DNA of 64,000 nucleotides from assembly GCA_947095585.1 (NCBI GenBank), contig OX352764.1:5999001-6063000 (forward strand), given 5' to 3'. The notes below the pieces were generated by a model. It searched no databases, was not told the origin of the DNA, and saw only the letters and a list, made by a program, of their open reading frames with translations. The stretch comes from Nephrocerus scutellatus (lineage: Eukaryota > Arthropoda > Insecta > Diptera > Pipunculidae). Positions 32,069 through 43,880 of the stretch are shown here, piece after piece (positions within the stretch are counted from its first letter, which is position 1; every line of letters begins with the position of its first letter). The position numbers and the translations under genes were made by a program.

Positions 32069-33595
32069 TATACCATTTAAAAAAGAGAAGAATTTAATGT
32101 ATTGTGTGTGCGGTGGTTAACTTTTGTGTTAATCTGCGCTGAGCTAAATGCGAATTAAAATGTGCAATAATTTGTGGTGTGCATCTTCTTCGAAGCGACC
32201 GATCAACCTATCGATCCGATCGTTGTATCTATACAATGTGCATCCGAATGCAACAGATGAAATGTAATTCAATTCCTATATATTCTGATCTGACTGCTGC
32301 GTGCAGTTTTCTCATCTCATCAGTCTGTCTGGCATCAGCACAGATATCGCAATTGTAGAAAATACAAACCAAAAAAATATTGAAAAAAAGATTACACAAC
32401 AATGCCAATCCAATGAGGAGGTTATTCCATTCCAATCGGACAAAAGGTATAGAATTATTATTGAATTACAGATTCGAATTATGTCTGAGAGAAGGAAAAG
32501 TATTGTGGTTGCTGTTGTTGTTGGCTGTTGATCTTGCTGCAGGGGATGGATATCAAAAAACATCCGATTATGGTTGAGTGCTGATTGTTGGATGCCCCCA
32601 ATGGCAGCAAAAATGCATATACTCGACAGCCGAATCCGCAGAGATATGCAATCACAGATCGAATGAGAACGACGACGAACGAATCCCATTTCCACATCAT
32701 CCATGGAATTGCTGAATAAATGATTTGGATGCGGATTGCCAAAAGGCTCTCGATGAACCATCATGATGTGCACAACGATTTGCATTCGTAATCGATTGGT
32801 TGTCGATTGTTGTTGTTGTTGCTGTTGTTTTATTGACGTGAACTCGTAATTGTTGATCGAGTCTTAAAAGTGCACGCAAACCTTAAGAAAGTCTCATAAC
32901 CGCTTCCCATGGTTGCCGCTAAATCACAAAATCGATTCTCAATCGCGTTACGTTCTTCGTTCGGAAAAAACCTCCACGCAACTTAAATGCAAACAACAAC
33001 AACAAAACTGTGGACTTCATTCAAATCGCGGCACGATGTAATGCACACTTTCCGCCTCGATCCCATCAGCCCACTCTATTCCTTCCTTCATTACTTTATG
33101 TGACAATTTTGTGCTGTGCTGTTGTTACTAAGTGATCCCGGTGCTATTAGTGTGCCGCGCCGGGGCACTATGTAACTATCAATTAATTCGACTTATAAAG
33201 ATAATACGTAGGTATGTAGATACATATATGAAAGGTACCGCTGCAGAGAGGGTAGTGTCTGCATAGACAGAATTAAGCGTTGTGTCCGCCGTCAAAATGG
33301 AAACGGCTGAGTCATTGTGCAACTTTGCTCGCATTAAGCCAACTAATTGTTTGTAATAAATGGGAATTAACTTTTACGAAATTGCTTTTCGACAATTTAC
33401 CGCAATCTCTCATGGAATGTCAGTTCGTGGAATTACAGAAATTGGCTATTTTTTAAATTAAAATGACACCAACGAGAAGTTTCCGTCCAGGATCGGACAC
33501 CAGTTGTACTAGAGCCGCTAGCATGACGAATTCCTAGATGAAATATTTTCTTAGATTATTTTTATTAATATAATATTTTTAATTTTTGTAAATAC
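32069..33595. other. dac intron, no recognised transposon protein
   Basis: This is mostly unique sequence in the 7.4-kb dac intron. It has (TTG)n runs near 32508-32525 and 32806-32828 and an A/T-rich region near 33550. A short match to an RTE-type 3' end (ggatcggacaccagttgtac) occurs near 33491. It is candidate regulatory DNA only by position. Confidence 0.35.
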
Positions 33596-33599
33596 AATA

Positions 33600-33790
33600 T
33601 AAAAAAAAAGTTTGGGAATCACTGCAAGAAAATTTTGGGAATCACTGAAAAAAGTTGAGAATCACCGAATGATAGGTTTAAGAATTGAAGGAAAAGTTTG
33701 CAGATGACTAAGAAAAAAGTTTGAGAATAACTGAATGAAAAGTTGGGATTCACTTAATTAAAAGTTTGAGAATCATTGAAAGATTAGCTG
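33600..33790. repeat. degenerate ~30-bp minisatellite
   Basis: Repeats of the form agtttgagaatcactgaa recur about every 25-40 bp (gggaatcactgcaag, gggaatcactgaaaa, gagaatcaccgaatg, gagaataactgaatg, gagaatcattgaaag). The purity is low. Confidence 0.65.
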
Positions 33791-33939
33791 GAATTGTGGT
33801 TTATGTCTCAGTTAACATTTTGAGAGTCACTTCATCATTCCACCAACATTTGAGCAGAATCTTAACCATAGGTAGGCGATAAAAAAAATGTCTAGAGCTC
33901 TAAAACTCACTAAATAATCTTTCTATAGACTTTCAAGCC

Positions 33940-34210
33940 GCCTGTTATAGCATAGCCAGGGTAGAAATGTATATTTGGCATTGAGGGAATTTGGCATCCC
34001 TGATAAACTCATACGATTATGTAGGTTGACATGACTATTGTTTAAGCCAAGTAAAGATGAAGCCAAACCGAGACTCTACAAGTCTAGTTACTGGCTTACG
34101 CAGATTATCCTAATCATTGAATTATAAGAAGAAACCAAATATATGTACAAGACGCTTTCATCTAGATTGAGCAGGTAGCTCAAAATCTAATGCTAGACAT
34201 AAATAGGAGC
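33940..34210 (+). pseudogene. LINE RT fragment
   Basis: Translated pieces ALREFGIPDKLIRLCRLT and LLAYADYPNHxII correspond to MRRFGIPEKLIRLxRLT and LLAYADDIDIIG of a common insect RTE-related RT. It has frameshifts and stops, and lies in a dac intron. Confidence 0.55.
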
Positions 34211-34516
34211 GAAAAATAATGCATGGGTGGGTATCTCGTTACAGCGCTGTTGACATCGTGAAGAGAAGTCAGCTTGGTCTGCTAAACAGCTCTGATAAAC
34301 AGGACACTATCAAGCTCACATAAGCCTTCTTGAAAAATCCTTTGAGGCTTCGGTAGACAAGACTTCATATGAGCGAAAAAGAATGTCCTCCGTCCTAACG
34401 GTAACCGAATAAGAAGAAAAACATACCACAATGAAGGTTCTGAAGTTCTATCATAACACTGCCCACACTAAGCTAGGGTGCAGTTTCCTCGAAGACTATG
34501 ATAAACTTTTATGATA

Positions 34517-35640
34517 TAAAGGCTAGGCAATCTACTGGTTTGTTTGTTAAATCATAGGCTATGGCGACTTTTTTTGAACGATTTGCTTGAAATTTTGACA
34601 GCTCATCAGTCTGGTATTTCGCTGCACGAAACAATCATATTTTCGCTTGAAGAGCGTTCCGCAATATTGAAAGCTTATTTTAAATGTCAGTGTTGTGTAG
34701 CCGAATTTTAAAAAGAAATATGGGTCGTGAAAGAGCGCCAAGCAGATCCGCTCTAGTGAAATTGCCGAACGAAGAAAGTTCGTGAGAAAGGCTTGCTATT
34801 GGATAACAGAAGTGATCCTTTAGCTCGCACAGGTCGCACGCCAGAGAATATTGCGGCTGTGGCCCATAGCGTGAGAAAGAATCAATCGACCTCAACTCGA
34901 CGCCAATCCCAGAAACTGGCTATTAGTTGTAACAGCCTGAGCAGAATACTGCAGAAAGACCTCGGATTTTTCACTTAAAAGGTCCAGATGACTCAGGAGT
35001 TGAAAGCAAATGATATCAGTTCTCTGCATGGACCATAGAACTGCTTGATAATGACGTCGATTTTGGTCGAAAAATCATCTTTTCAGACGAAGTGCATTTC
35101 CATCTCGGGGGCTATGTAAACAAACAGCACTGTCAGATTTGAGGTTCGAAACAGCCACACAAACAAGAGCGACAGTTTTGTTTGGACTTTCGAAAACGCA
35201 TCTGGAAACGATAGTTACAGAGCCAGCTGACTAACTTTTTATGGCCTCAAATTGACGCCATTAATGTGGACGACCTTTGCTTTCAACAAGATGGCGCCAC
35301 TTGCCATACATGCCGACTGACAATCGATCTCTTGCTCGCCAAATTTAGCAACCGAATAACCATTCGTTTTGTAGATGTCAATTGGCCTGCGCGGAGCTGA
35401 TGAACTTTTTTTATTGGGTGCCGTTCGGGAAAGATATTATCCGGATAATCTAGAGACAAATCCAGCTTTAAGATATAACATTGCGACTGTTATTTGCGAG
35501 ATATGCCCTGATATGATCGAAAAAGTTCTTCAAAACTGGACTTACAGGATGGCATGTGGAGCCAGATGAACGTAATTGTTTTTCATTCTTAAATCGGGGA
35601 CTCCAACCATTAATATAAAAAAAAGAAAGCTAGAAAGATG
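34517..35640 (+). mobile_element. Tc1/mariner-superfamily element, second family (DUF4817-type), copy 1
   Basis: The transposase remnant is readable in pieces: RSDPLARTGRTPENIAAVAH, RKNQSTSTRRQSQKLAISCN, SLSRILQKDLGF, ILVEKSSFQTKCISIS-like first-Asp region, FAFNKMAPLAIHAD (degraded FQQDGATCHTA), INWPARS-like and LFLLGAVRERYYPDNLETNP, ICEICPDMIEKVLQNWTYRM. The family form is TEENIAAVAESVxENPxLSTRRRSQQL ... WFQQDGATCHTA ... WGxxKxxVYxxKPxTLEAL. The 5' edge (ggctaggcaatctactggtt) matches the fragment at 49607. Stops and frameshifts throughout. Confidence 0.85.
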
Positions 35641-36333
35641 TCTAGGAACTGGGAGCCTGTGAGAAAGTTCTTTTGTGGTAGGTCTGGAACCTAGTTAGAG
35701 GACCAATCAAGAAATAGAAAAATATATGGCAAACTCAAGGTTCTGAGACTTAACCTAAACTGACTTTAAATAGAGAATTTATTTGTATGAAAGCTTGTAT
35801 GTCTGTGCCTAACTAACACTGGAACGCCTTGTCCAATTTTAACAAAGCTTAGTGTACATATTTTTATACAAATGTGGAATCAAACATTTATGGCTGGGGG
35901 TGGGAGGCAGCCGATATTAGTGTCGAACCTATCGCCGAGATCGCCGTAATGAACATTACTGGATAGAGTGGTGCTTGTTGATTGGATGTTATTGAAGTGT
36001 GAAGCTTCCTAGGTGTCTGAGATGAATAGTGGTTGTTCGTTGACTAATATTCGTGTTGATTCTATAGGTTTCGAAGTAGCTTGGATATGGAAATAACTTA
36101 ACATTTTTTGGTTTATTAATATATTCAATTAATTATTGATTTATAATTTTTATTAAAATACCCAGCGTTTCCTGGCTGCCCGCACCACACTACCCTTACC
36201 CCAACTTACCACCAAGACCCTTCAAAAAACTTCAAAAAAATATATTCAAATATATAATAATTAAGTATTAAGTAATTTATTTATAATGAACTTTAAAGAT
36301 AAATAAGAAGAAACGATAACCCCTCGTACTCAC
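35641..36333. other. dac intron adjacent to exon
   Basis: AT-rich sequence runs up to the donor of exon 36334-36470. Nothing is recognised apart from short A/T runs. Confidence 0.4.
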
Positions 36334-36470
36334 CAGTTATGTGTCCATTTTCGTACGCATAGTCGCCATTGTCCAATCGATGCTTCTTCAGTTGCGGATG
36401 CTGTGACAAATGTGTCGGCGGTAGGGACAAACCAACTGGTCCACGCTTCGGCGGTCTACCCGGTCTAGAG
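36334..36470 (-). CDS. dac: dac internal exon (after DachBox-N)
   Basis: This 137-nt exon encodes 45 whole codons starting SRPGRPPKRGPVG and ending YENGHIT. The acceptor reads ccacag before position 36470 and the donor gtgagta follows position 36334. It starts with one base of a split codon and ends with one base (G) that joins AT of the next exon to make Asp. In the family, SRPGRPPKR directly follows the Ski/Sno-type DachBox-N domain, so the missing upstream exon should end with that domain. The exon is flanked by an intron of at least 27.5 kb upstream and one of about 7.4 kb downstream. Confidence 0.95.
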
Positions 36471-37850
36471 CTGTGGAATTGCAGGGAGTTACTGCGGTTA
36501 AAAACATTGCAAGTCAGTACCAGGTAAATGTGCGTTGCTGCGACTGCGCGTGTGGCTTTTCGCACATATATCGACTAGTTATTAAGTTATTGTTGTTATT
36601 GTTACAAGATAAAAAGGGCAAATTCCAAAAAAGGGCAAATGAAAAAAATTCATCCGCATCGTCATCATCAACATAATTACATACACCATTATCAGTCCAA
36701 CTAACACACAGGTCAGTGCACAGCTGGATCGCGCATTTGCCCAACACTGTCAGAAATCGTAATGAATTAAGTTTTGTGGCTGGAACAATTTTGTTAGATA
36801 AAAAGATACACACGTCGATGCCGCGGTGGAGGAAACTATGCGACAAACAAACAAACAAAGAAACAGACAAACACTCGGCATTCAAATGAAATTGTAAATC
36901 GTAGTTGACTGAAGATAAGCATAAAAAAACAGGTGGAATGGTGAAAGGCGCTTCTGTTTAAGGCTCAGCAAATTGAAATGAAAGGTAATGCATCATACCG
37001 CAAAGGGCATACTTGTCGCCTCCCTCCGTATAATTGCGCACTCCGCTGATAACATAAATCACATTGTGAACAACAGCTGCACCGACAAGATAACCAATCG
37101 AGATACACACAGACAGTATAAAGATATTTATCTCTGCGTAAATACACATATCTAGATAATTATTTGACTTCAGATAAAAGCTACAAAGAACTGTTGTTTT
37201 TTCTTTTAATTTCTGTTTGCACGTTTCTACGACAAAAGCAACAACAACCGGCGAACAAATATTTGCCGCAATCGCTACTGTTTCAGTTTCAGTTGTGTCT
37301 TGTAAACACAATTGGGCAACGCATTTTGTCTGCCCAGAAAACAATTATTGTACCATTAATAAAAAATTGTTGATAAAAATTTATCGTTTTGCACTTATTT
37401 CGTTAGTAACATACCTTAACGTTCTAATGCGTAACTAAGGACCGACTTTAGTATACAGCGCAGTTTACAACTTTAAGATTTGTTAGACACACTAAAGTTT
37501 TAGTCAACTTCTAGTAAAGGTTTTGAAAAACATAAAGACTATTGGAAGAAGAAAGCAAATCTGGGGAATAATTGACCCCGCAATACTAAGATTTTCTTTT
37601 CAATCCTTTCAAGACTTCAAGACAAGAAAAAATGCTTAAGTCATATTTAGTCAATATCCATACCGGTTTTGCCTCGTGGTAAACAAAAATTTTAATAACT
37701 GATCGAATTTTAACCTCAGAATTGTACCTTCAGAATCTTGAACCTTCACCTTCTGAAAACCACCTGTTGGATGTAGTGTTAAAGGCTGTAGATATTAGGA
37801 TAGAGAACTTTTTTTAAAAATTCTACAAGTTCGGTTCATTTAAAAAAAAA
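36471..37850. other. start of the large dac intron, mostly unique
   Basis: This is intronic because the adjoining exon starts mid-codon. There is no repeat family or transposon protein. Frames on both strands (for example 36514-36885 and 36958-37344, minus) show no domain and are not called. Confidence 0.45.
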
Positions 37851-37899
37851 ATAGCTACACAATGGGAATTTTATAAAACCCGAAATTCGGTTTAACACC

Positions 37900-38760
37900 A
37901 AAAGAAAAAGTTTAATTTTTTGGTCCATTCGTATGAGAGGTACCAGACAACATTGAGATACAGATTTTAAAAAAGTATCACATAATCAGCTGCTACAATC
38001 ATACACTAATCTGTTAAAAATTTAATATCAGAGGTTCCTGTGAGGAGTTAGAGCCATAAAAGCAATTTTTTGCGATAAGTTTGTATTGCAACAAACCAAA
38101 CAGACATGCAGGTACCAAACAGACATACACACCTTAAAAAAGTGTCTAATATTTGACGCTAATAAGCACACTAGCAATCTGTTGAAAAATTTAATATCAG
38201 AGGTTCCTGTGAGGAGTTAGAACAACAAAGGTGGATTTATTGGAGTGAGTTTGTATTGTATGTACCATTGACATACAGACCATCACAAACTGTCAAATGT
38301 TTGGCGATAACAATCACACTACCAATCTGTTAAAAAAATTAACATCAGATATTTATGAGAGGAGCTAGAGCAATAAACGGGGATTTTTAGGGTAAGTTTG
38401 TATGGCAGGTACCAGACATCATTGACATATAGACTTTGCAAGTGTCAAAAATTTGGCGGTAACAAGCACACTACTTATCTGGTTAACAATTTTACTTCAG
38501 AGGTTCCTGTAAGGAATTAGAACAAAAAAGGGGGATTTTATTGGGTAAGTTTGTATTGTATGTGCCAGACATGATTGACATACAGAGCTTAAACAAATTT
38601 CAAATATTCGGCGGTTACAAGCACACTACCAATCTGTTCAATATTTAACATCAGAGGTTCCAGTGAAAAGTTCGAAATAAAAATTGGGGGACTGCTTGTG
38701 GTAATTTTGTATAGTAGGTACCAGATATCCTTGGGATACAGACCTTAAATTAGTGAAAAA
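37900..38760. repeat. ~150-bp tandem repeat, about five units
   Basis: The landmark cagaggttcctgtgaggagt or a variant occurs at about 38029, 38198, 38346, 38498 and 38652, giving intervals of 169, 148, 152 and 154 bp. Each unit also has caagcacactaccaatctg, gtaagtttgtatgg and a gaggtaccagac ... attgacatacagac block. Related sequence occurs at 55990-56460. Confidence 0.88.
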
Positions 38761-39290
38761 CATCCATAAATCCAAAAATGAATGACTGTTGAACTGTTGT
38801 GCATAGAATCTATTTTTAGACGTTTTACGCTCGATGACTCATTATGTACTTACGAGCTTAGTGTAGATAAAGGAAAGTACCTCAACCTCAAGACCTACGA
38901 TATGTCTATGATTGAGCATCCCTTCTGATGCAATGGACATTCTGTTCAATTAACGCCACTCGGCACCTTTAGTAGGAAAGTTAGCACCGCTGTTTGCCTC
39001 AATGCAACCTCCTAGTCGACCAAGAATCAAAACAGACACTCCTCTGTTCTGAGTTTATTCAGAGTTCCATCAGGTAATATAGCGTACACCATTCCGCAAG
39101 TCCAGTTCAACAAAAACTTCAAAGTCATCATCCCATCCAGATCTTTTTCGAAAGAAGGTGCTCTCTTGGAAGATGAATGAATTCAGTTTTACATCAGAGA
39201 AGGTGTTTTCTTAAAAAGGCAAATCTTAGTCTCTCTTTCCGTCTTACTAATCGCTGTAGTATTTTTTAGGCAGTAATTAAAAAAGAAATT
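38761..39290. other. dac intron, unassigned
   Basis: No gene or clear element is seen. It may contain LINE-derived DNA leading into the RNase H fragment that follows. Confidence 0.35.
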
Positions 39291-39930
39291 AATATAAAAG
39301 AAGTCTGCTACTGGCTGAAGAGAAAGGTAATATCCGCATCTTCCCTGATGCCAAGTTCTGCTAAAATCCCTGGATTCAGTCTCTAATTAGGTCTATTGTA
39401 GCCCTAAACTGCCGATCATCCCTCAAGGAGATGGCGGAGCAGTTCAATATACACCTGTGTTGGGTGCTGGGGCATAAAGACATTCAAGGGAATTGTAAGG
39501 CACTGCTTATTTTTTCTGAAAATGGTTCCATAGGCATAGCAATCGCTACATGTAAATTCAAGTTAAAGCTGGATCTAGCGAGAGAACTAACCTTTGGTGG
39601 TCACACGGAACAGCTTGCTTAGCGACAAAACAGATCTGTCAGAAACGCTCCAAGTGTTTGAAATCTCTAAATTGATTGCACATCTCTCCTACAATAGATG
39701 CTATTACTGGGCACTGTCTCATGGCAAGCATGCAGCAAGGCTTGGTGTATTTTCATATGACAGAAGCTGCACGGACGATGAGAAGGAGGAGACAATTCCC
39801 TAAATTCTGTGCAGGTTCTCAGCTTTTTCTCAAAAAGGTAAGCTCCATCGGGGAGCTGTAATGACTTCAATGATTTATTAAATACTGATATTAGAAGCCT
39901 CCTACGTTTCATATGAAGATCCGACTGGCA
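39291..39930 (+). pseudogene. LINE RNase H and C-terminal fragment (LOA/I-type)
   Basis: Translated pieces LCWVLGHKDIQGNCKA (WVPGHxDIxGNxxADEL motif of RNase H), HLSYNRCYYWALSHGKHAAR and GVFSYDRSCTDDEKEETIPK. The pattern after RNase H, ending in a Cys-rich CRSCxxxxEExxxxPxFLC-like knuckle, is that of LOA/I-group LINEs. It has frameshifts, no RT domain and lies in the dac intron. Confidence 0.65.
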
Positions 39931-41280
39931 TCACAACAGATCATTACTGGTCTATGTGTGTCAGTCACCTCAAGCTAACCTAGCCATTGTCTTTTGAAGA
40001 AAGAAGTTCACTTAAACTTAGGAAAATACTCTGAATTGAAAAAACACCTGGCTCTGATAGGAAAAAAAAACATTTTTTAGGTCAATCGTTACTTCTGTTT
40101 TTTATAAACTTCTATTTAATTTAATTTTTCATTAACAATTCTCAATAGAAAACAAATTGCGCAGTCAAAGGTTGTTATATAGAGTAAGTGTTTTTTTTTT
40201 ATAAATAATAATTAAACACTTCCAAACGTTTTCCCACCTCATACGATAAAATACCACATTTATTCAAGAAACTTAACTGAGATAAAGAAAAGTAAACCGA
40301 AGCAAATGAACTCGATAATTAAACTTGTTTAATTGCATTGAGCAAAAAAAAATTAATAATTTATTGCGTAGCATTGTCGTTTGTTTAAATTATTCGCAGT
40401 TAATTGCTGTACAGAGTTCTACATGAGCTAGTTTCTCTGGGTTTGTGGAAATGAATTAATGCGCACAAGCGACCGCGAATCCATTCAAGTTATTAAAATG
40501 CAGAAATCTATAATCATTGGCAACCGGATATGGACGCAGAATGGACAAATCAAAAAAAACATCACTTAAATGTTGGCTCCCAAGGTGTAATTATATTGAA
40601 GATTATTTCTTCTGCTTCAGCGGAAATGCCAAGGAAACATCAGACAAAACAAAACGCTGGCTTATGTCTATGTCTTAGACGAATAGGGTTCTTCGAAATT
40701 CAATTTTTTTAACTTTGAGTTTCTTGTGTTTTTCCAGACCATTTACAATAATTCAACAAATAGCTCAATTTACTGGAACGAGTGTACAGACTGACAGACA
40801 GAAACTACAAAAGATTTGTACTTTTCAAAGAAAGTAACATGAGACAACGACTTAGGTCTTTGTGGGTGAAGTAAATGTCCACAGAGAATTATGTAAAGAA
40901 GCTTTTAGAATTGTCAGCAAAATTGGTTGGAAAATCTGATTCTATACAAAAATTCTTGGAATGTACATATCCTTTTCAAAAAAGAGCTTCGCGCAAGCCG
41001 TTAAGGTGAAAAATGAATAATCTCTGGACCTAGCCTACCACCTAGAAATCACCAGATGTGTAATTTCCAAGTTTAATTAAAATCGAAAAAATTCGAGTTG
41101 AATTGGCAATCGAAGGAAATATCCCTCACGGGTGTAGGACACACATGAAATATATGCGGGGAGCTATTTGCTTGCCGCCCATTTCTTGTCTAATAAAGGT
41201 AACAAATTACGCGTGTAGCCATAACCCAGTCAGACTACGAGTACATACTCTATTGTGCGACTGACGCAATCTACAAACAC
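39931..41280. other. dac intron, unassigned AT-rich sequence
   Basis: No coding or mobile feature is recognised. Poly-T/poly-A runs lie near 40190 and 40346. Confidence 0.4.
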
Positions 41281-41460
41281 TGTGGAGCAGACACACATGG
41301 TGACATGTAAAAAAAATTATAATGAGGATTTTTTTGGCAACATTTTTTTAAAGCTCATAACTTGAATTTTAATGTGGAGCAGACACACATGGTGACATGT
41401 AAAAAAAATTATAATGAGGATTTTTTTGACAAAATTTTTTTAAAGCTCATAACTAATGTA
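41281..41460. repeat. 92-bp tandem duplication
   Basis: The unit beginning tgtggagcagacacacatgg recurs after 92 bp (41281 and 41373). It contains tgacatgtaaaaaaaattat and aaagctcataact. The two units differ at only a few positions, so the duplication is recent. Confidence 0.9.
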
Positions 41461-41621
41461 TATAATAACTAATAATAATTTTAATGAGTCAAAAGAAGAT
41501 CTAAATTTATGTAGAATATAATTTTCCCGCTAAAAGCAAATATGAATATTCGCTAAAAAAAATGTCATGAATAAATGGTCAATAACCAAAACTAAACAAT
41601 AGTCAAAAAAAAAAGAAAATT

Positions 41622-41990
41622 TTGGGCGGATTTCCATTGTAGTTAGGGCGATTTGGCATCTTTTTAATAGGGAATTGTTTATAATAAATAATATAATGAA
41701 GAATTAATAATTGCCAAAGAAATCTACTTCGGGCGATTATATTCATATTCATATTCAAATTTAGGCGATTGTTCAAAAAAAAAAAATTTTGAGCGAATTT
41801 CCAAGGTAGCTCGGACGATTTGGCATCTTTTTAATTGGGCGGGGAATTATTTATAATGAATAATCACCTACATTTTAAAGAATAAAAAAAATCAACTTTG
41901 GGCGATTATTTATTCTTCAAAATTTAGAAGATTACTCATTATAAACAATTCTCCACCCAAACAAAAAGATGCCAAATCGCCCAAACAATA
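41622..41990. repeat. foldback repeat with direct partial copy
   Basis: Left arm 41814-41886 (cgatttggcatctttttaat, ggaattatttataatgaata) and right arm 41911-41982 (attactcattataaacaatt, gatgccaaatcgccc) form an imperfect 72-bp inverted repeat around a 24-nt loop. A direct copy of the left arm sits at 41640-41700. The ttgggcgatt motif is repeated through the region and near 43160-43230 and 59697-59750. Confidence 0.78.
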
Positions 41991-42089
41991 GGGGTTTTCA
42001 ATAGAGACATAACAATTTTTTATTTTAATCGAATGCAACTTACATCTTTTTTAAAAACTTTTATTTAACTTGACCCCTGTCTGTATTTT

Positions 42090-42740
42090 CAATCAATTTA
42101 AGGTACTTTTTAACCACCTTCCACACGACCTAGAGAGCTGAAATTTTATGAGTATTTAAGTCCAAAATATCGTTTTTTATATTCCGAGTATAAATCGTGT
42201 TGCGTGTCGCGTGTGATGGGTTGACATTTTTCTTCCGACTTTTTGAGGTCCTTTTATTCCACACGAGCTAAAGAGCTGAAATTTTGTATTTGTCTAAGCC
42301 CAAAATAACATTTTTTATACTCCGAGTATGACGAGTATCGCGTGTGGCATGTGTGTGATTGGTTGAAAATTTATTTTCCGACTTTTTGAGGTCCTTTTTA
42401 ACCATCTTCCACACGACCCAAAGAGTGGAAGTTTTGTAAATATTTAAGTCCAAAATAGAATTTTTTATCTTCCACACGACCCAAAGAGTGGAAATTTTGT
42501 GAATATTTAAGTCCAAAATAGCATTTTTTATATATGTATCACGTATGATGCGTGTCACGTTTCACATATGACACGTTTGATGGTTTGAGATCGCGCCATT
42601 TTCTCGTTTTTGGGGTCTTTTTTAACCACCTTTCGCGCGATCTAAAGGGCTGAAATTTTGTGAGCGGCTCAATGTCAGGGGCCCATTTTGATATCCAGCT
42701 TTCGTGTGCGAGTCGTGTGTGGCACGTGTGAAGCGTGGAA
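42090..42740. repeat. ~150-bp degenerate tandem repeat
   Basis: The landmark ttccacacgacc (or a variant) recurs at about 42117, 42256, 42407, 42469 and 42630, followed each time by aaagagctgaaattttgtga and tttaagtccaaaatagcatt. The interval is 140-160 bp with one shortened 62-bp unit. Spacers carry variable gtgtcgcgtgtgatg-like tracts. Confidence 0.82.
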
Positions 42741-43639
42741 AAGAGAAAATTCTTTGACCTCGACCCGACCTCAAAAACAGATATTTTGGCGATTATTACC
42801 AAATAATAAACGATTGTGTGGCGTGTTTCAATGTATATATATAAAGGTTTGTACCCGAAAAACAAAGTTTTTTTACATTTACTTGTTTATAACCTGTCAA
42901 AGTCAAAACGGCAGTCAGGCCTTACATTTTTAACGTGTAGAAGTTCACGAACGACCAACGTTTGGAAATTAGTAAAAATTGCTATCGAACTTTCGAGTCG
43001 GTGGTCGCAACTTAAAGAGCTCTTACTGCAATTTTCAGTCGTAAAAATTGTCCCACTAGATAGGCTGTGCCTGCTATTCGAGTCAACTATTGAATGTTCC
43101 TGTGGCGGGGAGACAACTCTTTACAATGAGAACTCACCCAAAAATTTCATATTTCTCTTTTTGGGCGGTTGTTCAATTTTGCTTATTCGGCGTTTATTCG
43201 TGTAATTTTTTTAGCGATTTGTTTCTTGAAAAAATCTCATCGCCCATGTGAGGTAATCTTTAAAATGCGTTTGAATTTATAAAGTTCCAACGACGCTTTG
43301 GAAAATTAGCTGCAAGTTTCTTTCTTTCTTTCTCCGTCTGTGTTCTGTGATATATGGCATCATTCTGTTGATACCACCGTTGATAGTTAGTCTATATCTT
43401 GTAATTGGTACCAAAACAGACTTCGATAATTGTTATAATTGACTATAACCGCATTGCTTGCTTCAATAGAAGAATTACTCTTGCCAATCGCTGTTTTTTT
43501 TTTTTTGCTAAGAAGATAAAAAGCCTAAAAATGAAGTAGTAAAGCCCTTTCAGACACTACTAAGAAGACCTTGTCAAAGAACTCATTGATCCCAGTCCTG
43601 CAAATGCAAATGCTCAAAGCGAATGACCTTCTAGCATTC

Positions 43640-43880
43640 GGCAAATAACTCTTCGGATGATATTTGATTCCGTTTGCGTTAACAGGCTTATACGAGCTGT
43701 ACGCCCAAATCAATCTAGTCAAGAAATTACATACTGGACGTTTAAGATGGGTACGAACTAGAACATGTAGACCGGATGAATACAACGCAAAGTCTTCGAA
43801 TCAAAAAAGTGAAATTTCAGAAGAGAAAACTTGCGTCTTAAATGACGCTCGCAGGATATCCTGCGAAGGATAGATGTGTT
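43640..43880 (+). pseudogene. LINE C-terminal fragment
   Basis: A 69-codon frame (from 43664) contains LYELYAQINLVKKLHTGRLR and WVRTRTCRPDE, matching the post-RT motif ELYxLYxExDIVxxIKxxRLRWxGHVxRM of RTE-related insect LINEs. No other part of the element is readable nearby. Confidence 0.6.

Larger units (their letters stand above)
19398..36470 (-). other. dac: dachshund (dac) gene span, coding part present in window
   Basis: This is the span of nine coding exons of the retinal-determination gene dachshund, read on the minus strand. Dac is a nuclear Ski/Sno-related transcriptional cofactor that works with Eyes absent and Sine oculis in eye development and also acts in leg, mushroom-body and genital development (known of the family). 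Seen here: an exon with SRPGRPPKRGPVG, which follows DachBox-N; Ala/His/Gln-rich linkers; the coiled-coil DachBox-C spread over three exons; and a C-terminus ending NSVLFGSAT. Exon phases agree at all eight junctions, giving 2,200 nt with no stop until the final TAA. Introns run from 65 bp to about 7.4 kb. The exon with the start codon and DachBox-N lies beyond position 64000, so the model is 5'-incomplete. Confidence 0.96.

Noticed and set aside
37900..38760. CRISPR-like regular repeats
   Set aside because: Units of about 150 bp diverge gradually with no short identical repeats or unique spacers, and the genome is eukaryotic; it is an ordinary tandem repeat.
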